Shown one piece after another: positions 1 through 10,228 of a stretch of DNA of 64,000 nt (its first letter is position 1; every line of letters starts with the position of its first letter). The stretch is from Pratylenchus scribneri. Taxonomy: Eukaryota > Nematoda > Chromadorea > Rhabditida > Pratylenchidae. The stretch spans positions 62,001 through 126,000 of the forward strand of contig JAQSEB010000231.1 in assembly GCA_030063045.1 (NCBI GenBank), given 5' to 3'. A model generated the notes under the pieces. It worked only from the letters and a program-made list of their open reading frames with translations. It was not told the DNA's origin and made no database searches. Made by a program: the position numbers and the translations under genes.

Positions 1-61
1 ATGACCATTTTGAGGCCAGAATTTAATTTTTTTCAAAAATTCCATTAGAATCATATTCTCC

Positions 62-76
62 ACTCTAAAATAGAGT
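62..76. other. Small hairpin ACTCTA-AAA-TAGAGT (first copy shown)
   Basis: Six paired bases enclose a 3-base loop when position 76 is T; with G76 the stem is 5 bp. The base at 76 thus belongs either to this hairpin (T76) or to the longer-range stem with 101-107 (G76), so the two folds are alternatives. Present in full and short units. Confidence 0.65.
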
Positions 77-107
77 TATCAAAGCCTTCGATTTTTTAAA
101 ATACCTC

Positions 108-149
108 ATTATTGATTTTTAATAAATTTTATCAAAAATATTCAATAAT
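108..149. other. 42-bp imperfect inverted repeat, one per full monomer (first copy shown)
   Basis: ATTATTGA (108-115) followed by TTTTT (116-120) is complementary to AAAAA (134-138), then a 3-base bulge, then TCAATAAT (142-149), leaving a 13-base loop. The structure could extrude a cruciform or hairpin. It is present in nearly every full-length monomer and absent from the 62-bp units, whose deletion starts inside its left arm. The 7-bp deletion of the 164-bp units falls in its loop. Dyad-rich satellites are known at centromeres that lack CENP-B binding; a role here is inference. Confidence 0.75.
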
Positions 150-153
150 TCAA

Positions 154-161
154 TCGATCGA
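154..161. other. TCGATCGA palindrome, one per full monomer (first copy shown)
   Basis: This 8-bp perfect palindrome contains two CpGs and a GATC and overlaps ATCGAT. The G156T variant (ctatcg) and the A161T variant (cgatcgtaaag, before 23409, 25306, 30641, 34655 and 39503) break it. G156T occurs mainly in zone III and almost always just before a C-type box. Apart from position 89-90 these are the only CpGs of the T-type monomer. Confidence 0.85.
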
Positions 162-414
162 AAAGTATTTTATGACCATTTTGAGGCCAGAATTTAATTT
201 TTTTCAGAAATTCCATTAGAATCATATTCTCCACTCTAAAATAGAGTTATCAAAGCCTTCGATTTTTTAAAATACCTCATTATTGATTTTTAATAAATTT
301 TATCAAAAATATTCAATAATTCAATCGATCGAAAAGTATTTTATGACCATTTTGAGGCCAGAATTTAATTTTTTTCAAAAATTCCATTAGAATCATATTC
401 TCCACTCTAAAATA

Positions 415-449
415 GAGGTATCAAAGCCTTCGATTTTTTAAAATACCTC
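415..449. other. 7-bp stem pairing positions 73-79 with 101-107 (example in a G76 monomer)
   Basis: GAGGTAT at 415-421 is the exact reverse complement of ATACCTC at 443-449, with a 21-base spacer. Polymorphic position 76 faces polymorphic position 104. G76-C104 gives a perfect stem, G76-T104 (zone III) a wobble, T76-A104 (units 30983, 34997, 35168, 39845, 40421) a perfect stem again, and T76-C104 a mismatch. All 46 short units keep the perfect G-C form. Confidence 0.75.
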
Positions 450-1710
450 ATTATTGATTTTTAATAAATTTTATCAAAAATATTCAATAATTCAATCGAT
501 CGAAAAGTATTTTATGACCATTTTGAGGCCAGAATTTAATTTTTTTCAAAAATTCCATTAGAATCATATTCTCCACTCTAAAATAGAGGTATCAAAGCCT
601 TCGATTTTTTAAAATACCTCATTATTGATTTTTAATAAATTTTATCAAAAATATTCAATAATTCAATCGATCGAAAAGTATTTTATGACCATTTTGAGGC
701 CAGAATTTAATTTTTTTCAAAAATTCCATTAGAATCATATTCTCCACTCTAAAATAGAGGTATCAAAGCCTTCGATTTTTTAAAATACCTCATTATTGAT
801 TTTTAATAAATTTTATCAAAAATATTCAATAATTCAATCGATCGAAAAGTATTTTATGACCATTTTGAGGCCAGAATTTAATTTTTTTCAAAAATTCCAT
901 TAGAATCATATTCTCCACTCTAAAATAGAGTTATCAAAGCCTTCGATTTTTTAAAATACCTCATTATTGATTTTTAATAAATTTTATCAAAAATATTCAA
1001 TAATTCAATCGATCGAAAAGTATTTTATGACCATTTTGAGGCCAGAATTTAATTTTTTTCAAAAATTCCATTAGAATCATATTCTCCACTCTAAAATAGA
1101 GTTATCAAAGCCTTCGATTTTTTAAAATACCTCATTATTGATTTTTAATAAATTTTATCAAAAATATTCAATAATTCAATCGATCGAAAAGTATTTTATG
1201 ACCATTTTGAGGCCAGAATTTAATTTTTTTGAAAAATTCCATTAGAATCATATTCTCCACTCTAAAATAGAGGTATCAAAGCCTTCGATTTTTTAAAATA
1301 CCTCATTATTGATTTTTAATAAATTTTATCAAAAATATTCAATAATTCAATCGATCGAAAAGTATTTTATGACCATTTTGAGGCCAGAATTTAATTTTTT
1401 TCAAAAATTCCATTAGAATCATATTCTCCACTCTAAAATAGAGGTATCAAAGCCTTCGATTTTTTAAAATACCTCATTATTGATTTTTAATAAATTTTAT
1501 CAAAAATATTCAATAATTCAATCGATCGAAAAGTATTTTATGACCATTTTGAGGCCAGAATTTAATTTTTTTGAAAAATTCCATTAGAATCATATTCTCC
1601 ACTCTAAAATAGAGGTATCAAAGCCTTCGATTTTTTAAAATACCTCATTATTGATTTTTAATAAATTTTATCAAAAATATTCAATAATTCAATCGATCGA
1701 AAAGTATTTT

Positions 1711-1881
1711 ATGACCATTTTGAGGCCAGAATTTAATTTTTTTCAAAAATTCCATTAGAATCATATTCTCCACTCTAAAATAGAGGTATCAAAGCCTTCG
1801 ATTTTTTAAAATACCTACATATCGATTTTTAACAAATTTTATCAAAAATATTCAATAATTCAATCGATCGAAAAGTATTTT
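1711..1881 (+). repeat. Zone I monomer with a clustered divergent patch
   Basis: This unit reads acctacatatcga where nearly all others read acctcattattga. That is four substitutions in seven bases (positions 107, 108, 109 and 113), followed by C at 123. I saw the clustered change in no other unit of the window. A short conversion tract from a satellite variant located elsewhere would explain it; independent mutation is less likely (inference). The left arm of the 42-bp dyad (positions 108-115) is destroyed in this copy. Confidence 0.8.
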
Positions 1882-4800
1882 ATGACCATTTTGAGGCCAG
1901 AATTTAATTTTTTTCAAAAATTCCATTAGAATCATATTCTCCACTCTAAAATAGAGGTATCAAAGCCTTCGATTTTTTAAAATACCTCATTATTGATTTT
2001 TAATAAATTTTATCAAAAATATTCAATAATTCAATCGATCGAAAAGTATTTTATGACCATTTTGAGGCCAGAATTTAATTTTTTTGAAAAATTCCATTAG
2101 AATCATATTCTCCACTCTAAAATAGAGGTATCAAAGCCTTCGATTTTTTAAAATACCTCATTATTGATTTTTAATAAATTTTATCAAAAATATTCAATAA
2201 TTCAATCGATCGAAAAGTATTTTATGACCATTTTGAGGCCAGAATTTAATTTTTTTCAAAAATTCCATTAGAATCATATTCTCCACTCTAAAATAGAGTT
2301 ATCAAAGCCTTCGATTTTTTAAAATACCTCATTATTGATTTTTAATAAATTTTATCAAAAATATTCAATAATTCAATCGATCGAAAAGTATTTTATGACC
2401 ATTTTGAGGCCAGAATTTAATTTTTTTCAAAAATTCCATTAGAATCATATTCACCACTCTAAAATAGAGTTATCAAAGCCTTCGATTTTTTAAAATACCT
2501 CATTATTGATTTTTAATAAATTTTATCAAAAATATTCAATAATTCAATCGATCGAAAAGTATTTTATGACCATTTTGAGGCCAGAATTTAATTTTTTTCA
2601 AAAATTCCATTAGAATCATATTCTCCACTCTAAAATAGAGGTATCAAAGCCTTCGATTTTTTAAAATACCTCATTATTGATTTTTAATAAATTTTATCAA
2701 AAATATTCAATAATTCAATCGATCGAAAAGTATTTTATGACCATTTTGAGGCCAGAATTTAATTTTTTTCAAAAATTCCATTAGAATCATATTCTCCACT
2801 CTAAAATAGAGTTATCAAAGCCTTCGATTTTTTAAAATACCTCATTATTGATTTTTAATAAATTTTATCAAAAATATTCAATAATTCAATCGATCGAAAA
2901 GTATTTTATGACCATTTTGAGGCCAGAATTTAATTTTTTTCAAAAATTCCATTAGAATCATATTCTCCACTCTAAAATAGAGTTATCAAAGCCTTCGATT
3001 TTTTAAAATACCTCATTATTGATTTTTAATAAATTTTATCAAAAATATTCAATAATTCAATCGATCGAAAAGTATTTTATGACCATTTTGAGGCCAGAAT
3101 TTAATTTTTTTCAAAAATTCCATTAGAATCATATTCTCCACTCTAAAATAGAGTTATCAAAGCCTTCGATTTTTTAAAATACCTCATTATTGATTTTTAA
3201 TAAATTTTATCAAAAATATTCAATAATTCAATCGATCGAAAAGTATTTTATGACCATTTTGAGGCCAGAATTTAATTTTTTTCAGAAATTCCATTAGAAT
3301 CATATTCTCCACTCTAAAATAGAGTTATCAAAGCCTTCGATTTTTTAAAATACCTCATTATTGATTTTTAATAAATTTTATCAAAAATATTCAATAATTC
3401 AATCGATCGAAAAGTATTTTATGACCATTTTGAGGCCAGAATTTAATTTTTTTCAAAAATTCCATTAGAATTATATTCTCCACTCTAAAATAGAGTTATC
3501 AAAGCCTTCGATTTTTTAAAATACCTCATTATTGATTTTTAATAAATTTTATCAAAAATATTCAATAATTCAATCGATCGAAAAGTATTTTATGACCATT
3601 TTGAGGCCAGAATTTAATTTTTTTCAAAAATTCCATTAGAATCATATTCTCCACTCTAAAATAGAGGTATCAAAGCCTTCGATTTTTTAAAATACCTCAT
3701 TATTGATTTTTAATAAATTTTATCAAAAATATTCAATAATTCAATCGATCGAAAAGTATTTTATGACCATTTTGAGGCCAGAATTTAATTTTTTTCAGAA
3801 ATTCCATTAGAATCATATTCTCCACTCTAAAATAGAGTTATCAAAGCCTTCGATTTTTTAAAATACCTCATTATTGATTTTTAATAAATTTTATCAAAAA
3901 TATTCAATAATTCAATCGATCGAAAAGTATTTTATGACCATTTTGAGGCCAGAATTTAATTTTTTTCAAAAATTCCATTAGAATCATATTCTCCACTCTA
4001 AAATAGAGTTATCAAAGCCTTCGATTTTTTAAAATACCTCATTATTGATTTTTAATAAATTTTATCAAAAATATTCAATAATTCAATCGATCGAAAAGTA
4101 TTTTATGACCATTTTGAGGCCAGAATTTAATTTTTTTCAAAAATTCCATTAGAATCATATTCTCCACTCTAAAATAGAGTTATCAAAGCCTTCGATTTTT
4201 TAAAATACCTCATTATTGATTTTTAATAAATTTTATCAAAAATATTCAATAATTCAATCGATCGAAAAGTATTTTATGACCATTTTGAGGCCAGAATTTA
4301 ATTTTTTTCAAAAATTCCATTAGAATCATATTCTCCACTCTAAAATAGAGGTATCAAAGCCTTCGATTTTTTAAAATACCTCATTATTGATTTTTAATAA
4401 ATTTTATCAAAAATATTCAATAATTCAATCGATCGAAAAGTATTTTATGACCATTTTGAGGCCAGAATTTAATTTTTTTCAAAAATTCCATTAGAATCAT
4501 ATTCTCCACTCTAAAATAGAGGTATCAAAGCCTTCGATTTTTTAAAATACCTCATTATTGATTTTTAATAAATTTTATCAAAAATATTCAATAATTCAAT
4601 CGATCGAAAAGTATTTTATGACCATTTTGAGGCCAGAATTTAATTTTTTTCAAAAATTCCATTAGAATCATATTCTCCACTCTAAAATAGAGGTATCAAA
4701 GCCTTCGATTTTTTAAAATACCTCATTATTGATTTTTAATAAATTTTATCAAAAATATTCAATAATTCAATCGATCGAAAAGTATTTTATGACCATTTTG

Positions 4801-6275
4801 AGGCCAGAATTTAATTTTTTTCAAAAATTCCATTAGAATCATATTCTCCACTCTAAAATAGAGGTATCAAAGCCTTCGATTTTTTAAAATACCTCATTAT
4901 TGATTTTTAATAAATTTTATCAAAAATATTCAATAATTCAATCGATCGAAAAGTATTTTATGACCATTTTGAGGCCAGAATTTAATTTTTTTCAAAAATT
5001 CCATTAGAATCATATTCTCCACTCTAAAATAGAGGTATCAAAGCCTTCGATTTTTTAAAATACCTCATTATTGATTTTTAATAAATTTTATCAAAAATAT
5101 TCAATAATTCAATCGATCGAAAAGTATTTTATGACCATTTTGAGGCCAGAATTTAATTTTTTTCAAAAATTCCATTAGAATCATATTCTCCACTCTAAAA
5201 TAGAGTTATCAAAGCCTTCGATTTTTTAAAATACCTCATTATTGATTTTTAATAAATTTTATCAAAAATATTCAATAATTCAATCGATCGAAAAGTATTT
5301 TATGACCATTTTGAGGCCAGAATTTAATTTTTTTCAAAAATTCCATTAGAATCATATTCTCCACTCTAAAATAGAGTTATCAAAGCCTTCGATTTTTTAA
5401 AATACCTCATTATTGATTTTTAATAAATTTTATCAAAAATATTCAATAATTCAATCGATCGAAAAGTATTTTATGACCATTTTGAGGCCAGAATTTAATT
5501 TTTTTCAAAAATTCCATTAGAATCATATTCTCCACTCTAAAATAGAGTTATCAAAGCCTTCGATTTTTTAAAATACCTCATTATTGATTTTTAATAAATT
5601 TTATCAAAAATATTCAATAATTCAATCGATCGAAAAGTATTTTATGACCATTTTGAGGCCAGAATTTAATTTTTTTCAAAAATTCCATTAGAATCATATT
5701 CTCCACTCTAAAATAGAGTTATCAAAGCCTTCGATTTTTTAAAATACCTCATTATTGATTTTTAATAAATTTTATCAAAAATATTCAATAATTCAATCGA
5801 TCGAAAAGTATTTTATGACCATTTTGAGGCCAGAATTTAATTTTTTTCAAAAATTCCATTAGAATCATATTCTCCACTCTAAAATAGAGTTATCAAAGCC
5901 TTCGATTTTTTAAAATACCTCATTATTGATTTTTAATAAATTTTATCAAAAATATTCAATAATTCAATCGATCGAAAAGTATTTTATGACCATTTTGAGG
6001 CCAGAATTTAATTTTTTTCAAAAATTCCATTAGAATCATATTCTCCACTCTAAAATAGAGTTATCAAAGCCTTCGATTTTTTAAAATACCTCATTATTGA
6101 TTTTTAATAAATTTTATCAAAAATATTCAATAATTCAATCGATCGAAAAGTATTTTATGACCATTTTGAGGCCAGAATTTAATTTTTTTCAAAAATTCCA
6201 TTAGAATCATATTCTCCACTCTAAAATAGAGTTATCAAAGCCTTCGATTTTTTAAAATACCTCATTATTGATTTT

Positions 6276-6337
6276 CTCCACTCTAAAATAGAGGTATCAA
6301 AGCCTTCGATTTTTTAAAATACCTCATTATTGATTTT
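6276..6337 (+). repeat. First short 62-bp unit
   Basis: This is the leftmost truncated unit and marks the change from zone I to zone II. The preceding full unit has T76, this one G76, and the following tail has aacaaa. The 36 monomers to the left show no trace of the deletion junction. Confidence 0.95.
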
Positions 6338-7132
6338 TAACAAATTTTATCAAAAATATTCAATAATTCAATCGATCGAAAAGTATTTTATGACCATTTT
6401 GAGGCCAGAATTTAATTTTTTTCAAAAATTCCATTAGAATCATATTCTCCACTCTAAAATAGAGTTATCAAAGCCTTCGATTTTTTAAAATACCTCATTA
6501 TTGAGTTTTAATAAATTTTATCAAAAATATTCAATAATTCAATCGATCGAAAAGTATTTTATGACCATTTTGAGGCCAGAATTTAATTGTTTTCAAAAAT
6601 TCCATTAGAATCATATTCTCCACTCTAAAATAGAGTTATCAAAGCCTTCGATTTTTTAAAATACCTCATTATTGATTTTCTCCACTCTAAAATAGAGGTA
6701 TCAAAGCCTTCGATTTTTTAAAATACCTCATTATTGATTTTTAACAAATTTTATCAAAAATATTCAATAATTCAATCGATCGAAAAGTATTTTATGACCA
6801 TTTTGAGGCCAGAATTTAATTTTTTTCAAAAATTCCATTAGAATCATATTCTCCACTCTAAAATAGAGTTATCAAAGCCTTCGATTTTTTAAAATACCTC
6901 ATTATTGATTTTTAATAAATTTTATCAAAAATATTCAATAATTCAATCGATCGAAAAGTATTTTATGACCATTTTGAGGCCAGAATTTAATTTTTTTCAA
7001 AAATTCCATTAGAATCATATTCTCCACTCTAAAATAGAGTTATCAAAGCCTTCGATTTTTTAAAATACCTCATTATTGATTTTTAATAAATTTTATCAAA
7101 AATATTCAATAATTCAATCGATCGAAAAGTAT

Positions 7133-7150
7133 CTTCCGACCAATTTGGGG
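7133..7150 (+). other. CENP-B-box-like motif in C-type junction box (first copy shown)
   Basis: The C-type box reads CTTCCGACCAATTTGGGG. The core of the mammalian CENP-B box is TTCG-N4-A-N2-CGGG. The match needs one extra C inside TTCG and has T in place of the first C of CGGG. The T-type box has no such resemblance. It is a partial, possibly chance, likeness, and such likenesses are often reported in satellites without proof of binding. Confidence 0.25.
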
Positions 7151-7306
7151 CTAGAATTTAATTTTTTTCAAAAATATTATTAGAATCATATTCTCCACTC
7201 TAAAATAGAGGTATCAAAGCCTTCGATTTTTTAAAATACCTCATTATTGATTTTTAATAAATTTTATCAAAAATATTCAATAATTCAATCGATCGAAAAG
7301 TATTTT
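7136..7306 (+). repeat. First C-type monomer
   Basis: This is the first unit with the alternative junction box. Against the T-type it has six changes within 20 bp: T169C (in the tail before it), A1C, T2C, T8A, A13G and C17T. It also has tattatt at 40-46 and G76. It loses the GGCC at 14-17 and gains a CpG at 2-3. This haplotype recurs in 56 complete units and becomes common to the right. Confidence 0.92.
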
Positions 7307-8052
7307 ATGACCATTTTGAGGCCAGAATTTAATTTTTTTCAAAAATATTATTAGAATCATATTCTCCACTCTAAAATAGAGGTATCAAAGCCTTCGATTT
7401 TTTAAAATACCTCATTATTGATTTTTAATAAATTTTATCAAAAATATTCAATAATTCAATCGATCGAAAAGTATTTTATGACCATTTTGAGGCTAGAATT
7501 TAATTTTTTTCAAAAATTCCATTAGAATCATATTCTCCACTCTAAAATAGAGTTATCAAAGCCTTCGATTTTTTAAAATACCTCATTATTGATTTTCTCC
7601 ACTCTAAAATAGAGGTATCAAAGCCTTCGATTTTTTAAAATACCTCATTATTGATTTTTAACAAATTTTATCAAAAATATTCAATAATTCAATCGATCGA
7701 AAAGTATTTTATGACCATTTTGAGGCCAGAATTTAATTTTTTTCAAAAATATTATTAGAATCATATTCTCCACTCTAAAATAGAGGTATCAAAGCCTTCG
7801 ATTTTTTAAAATACCTCATTATTGATTTTTAATAAATTTTATCAAAAATATTCAATAATTCAATCGATCGAAAAGTATTTTATGACCATTTTGAGGCTAG
7901 AATTTAATTTTTTTCAAAAATTCCATTAGAATCATATTCTCCACTCTAAAATAGAGTTATCAAAGCCTTCGATTTTTTAAAATACCTCATTATTGATTTT
8001 TAATAAATTTTATCAAAAATATTCAATAATTCAATCGATCGAAAAGTATTTT

Positions 8053-8907
8053 ATGACCATTTTGAGGCCAGAATTTAATTTTTTTCAAAAATTCCATTAG
8101 AATCATATTCTCCACTCTAAAATAGAGTTATCAAAGCCTTCGATTTTTTAAAATACCTCATTATTGATTTTTAATAAATTTTATCAAAAATATTCAATAA
8201 TTCAATCGATCGAAAAGTATTTTATGACCATTTTGAGGCCAGAATTTAATTTTTTTCAAAAATTCCATTAGAATCATATTCTCCACTCTAAAATAGAGTT
8301 ATCAAAGCCTTCGATTTTTTAAAATACCTCATTATTGATTTTTAATAAATTTTATCAAAAATATTCAATAATTCAATCGATCGAAAAGTATTTTATGACC
8401 ATTTTGAGGCCAGAATTTAATTTTTTTCAAAAATTCCATTAGAATCATATTCTCCACTCTAAAATAGAGTTATCAAAGCCTTCGATTTTTTAAAATACCT
8501 CATTATTGATTTTTAATAAATTTTATCAAAAATATTCAATAATTCAATCGATCGAAAAGTATTTTATGACCATTTTGAGGCCAGAATTTAATTTTTTTCA
8601 AAAATTCCATTAGAATCATATTCTCCACTCTAAAATAGAGTTATCAAAGCCTTCGATTTTTTAAAATACCTCATTATTGATTTTTAATAAATTTTATCAA
8701 AAATATTCAATAATTCAATCGATCGAAAAGTATTTTATGACCATTTTGAGGCCAGAATTTAATTTTTTTCAAAAATTCCATTAGAATCATATTCTCCACT
8801 CTAAAATAGAGTTATCAAAGCCTTCGATTTTTTAAAATACCTCATTATTGATTTTTAATAAATTTTATCAAAAATATTCAATAATTCAATCGATCGAAAA
8901 GTATTTT
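8053..8907 (+). repeat. Homogeneous run of T76 monomers
   Basis: Five full 171-bp T-type, ttcc, T76 units in a row (8053, 8224, 8395, 8566, 8737) look identical by eye and lead into the short-unit-bearing monomer at 8908. They separate the two copies of the 2751-bp repeat. The identity indicates very recent local amplification or conversion (inference). Confidence 0.8.
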
Positions 8908-10228
8908 ATGACCATTTTGAGGCCAGAATTTAATTTTTTTCAAAAATTCCATTAGAATCATATTCTCCACTCTAAAATAGAGTTATCAAAGCCTTCGATT
9001 TTTTAAAATACCTCATTATTGATTTTCTCCACTCTAAAATAGAGGTATCAAAGCCTTCGATTTTTTAAAATACCTCATTATTGATTTTTAACAAATTTTA
9101 TCAAAAATATTCAATAATTCAATCGATCGAAAAGTATTTTATGACCATTTTGAGGCCAGAATTTAATTTTTTTCAAAAATTCCATTAGAATCATATTCTC
9201 CACTCTAAAATAGAGTTATCAAAGCCTTCGATTTTTTAAAATGCCTCATTATTGATTTTTAATAAATTTTATCAAAAATATTCAATAATTCAATCGATCG
9301 AAAAGTATTTTATGACCATTTTGAGGCCAGAATTTAATTGTTTTCAAAAATTCCATTAGAATCATATTCTCCACTCTAAAATAGAGTTATCAAAGCCTTC
9401 GATTTTTTAAAATACCTCATTATTGATTTTCTCCACTCTAAAATAGAGGTATCAAAGCCTTCGATTTTTTAAAATACCTCATTATTGATTTTTAACAAAT
9501 TTTATCAAAAATATTCAATAATTCAATCGATCGAAAAGTATTTTATGACCATTTTGAGGCCAGAATTTAATTTTTTTCAAAAATTCCATTAGAATCATAT
9601 TCTCCACTCTAAAATAGAGTTATCAAAGCCTTCGATTTTTTAAAATACCTCATTATTGATTTTTAATAAATTTTATCAAAAATATTCAATAATTCAATCG
9701 ATCGAAAAGTATTTTATGACCATTTTGAGGCCAGAATTTAATTTTTTTCAAAAATTCCATTAGAATCATATTCTCCACTCTAAAATAGAGTTATCAAAGC
9801 CTTCGATTTTTTAAAATACCTCATTATTGATTTTTAATAAATTTTATCAAAAATATTCAATAATTCAATCGATCGAAAAGTATCTTCCGACCAATTTGGG
9901 GCTAGAATTTAATTTTTTTCAAAAATATTATTAGAATCATATTCTCCACTCTAAAATAGAGGTATCAAAGCCTTCGATTTTTTAAAATACCTCATTATTG
10001 ATTTTTAATAAATTTTATCAAAAATATTCAATAATTCAATCGATCGAAAAGTATTTTATGACCATTTTGAGGCCAGAATTTAATTTTTTTCAAAAATATT
10101 ATTAGAATCATATTCTCCACTCTAAAATAGAGGTATCAAAGCCTTCGATTTTTTAAAATACCTCATTATTGATTTTTAATAAATTTTATCAAAAATATTC
10201 AATAATTCAATCGATCGAAAAGTATTTT
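8908..10228 (+). repeat. 2751-bp higher-order repeat, right copy
   Basis: This block mirrors 6157-7477. Short units lie at 9027 and 9431, the gttttc marker is in the unit at 9312, the C-type unit is at 9887 and a tattatt T-type unit is at 10058. One private difference is atgcctc (A103G) in the unit at 9141. Its right part also belongs to the next, 3232-bp, repeat, so amplification events were nested. Confidence 0.85.

Larger units (their letters stand above)
1..171 (+). repeat. Reference monomer (T-type, T76), used for numbering
   Basis: This first unit serves as the coordinate frame for all other entries. Landmarks: junction box 1-19 continuing from 165-171 of the unit before; T7 tract 27-33; C34 (G in a variant class); ttcc 40-43 (variant: t41a, c42t, c43t, giving tattatt); ctccac 58-63 (C60 varies to T or A); small hairpin 62-76; G/T site 76; ttcg 87-90; T6A4 tract 92-101; C/T/A site 104; 42-bp dyad 108-149; AATAAA 121-126; GATC within TCGATCGA 154-161. 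The choice of start is arbitrary, because a tandem repeat has no natural first base. Confidence 0.95.
1..6156 (+). repeat. Zone I: 36 monomers, strict 171-bp spacing
   Basis: Thirty-six consecutive 171-bp units run without an insertion or deletion (36 x 171 = 6156). All have the T-type junction box and the ttcc form of positions 40-43. The main polymorphism is T or G at position 76, in patches: G in the units at 343-685, 1198-2053, 2566, 3592 and 4276-4960, and T elsewhere. Minor markers are cagaaattcc in the units at 172, 3250 and 3763, and G34 (ttgaaaaa) in those at 1198, 1540 and 2053. I see no clear higher-order period here. The patchy G/T pattern suggests frequent local exchange between neighbouring copies (inference). 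The zone continues to the left of the window. Confidence 0.93.
6157..7477 (+). repeat. 2751-bp higher-order repeat, left copy
   Basis: The order of units is: full plus short (6157 with 6276), full (6390), full with T29G (gttttc, 6561) plus short (6680), two full (6794, 6965), C-type (7136), then T-type with tattatt (7307). The same order and the same rare markers recur 2751 bp later (8908-10228). The period equals 15 full plus 3 short units (15 x 171 + 3 x 62). The copies diverge after the unit at 7307: the unit at 7478 has gaggctag and a short unit, but its counterpart at 10229 has neither. Confidence 0.85.

Noticed and set aside
1..48. Open reading frame starting at atgacc in each T-type monomer
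   Set aside because: It reaches a tag stop after 15 codons (positions 46-48), and all other frames on both strands also have a stop in each unit. There is no codon structure and no ribosome or splice context.
92..101. T-run as an RNA polymerase III terminator or rho-independent terminator
   Set aside because: T-runs are everywhere in this AT-rich repeat. No A/B boxes, tRNA-like fold or GC-rich stem precede them.
1..6156. Higher-order repeat in zone I based on the T/G pattern at position 76
   Set aside because: I tried to align the G/T runs and the cagaaa and G34 markers but found no consistent offset. The pattern looks like random local exchange.
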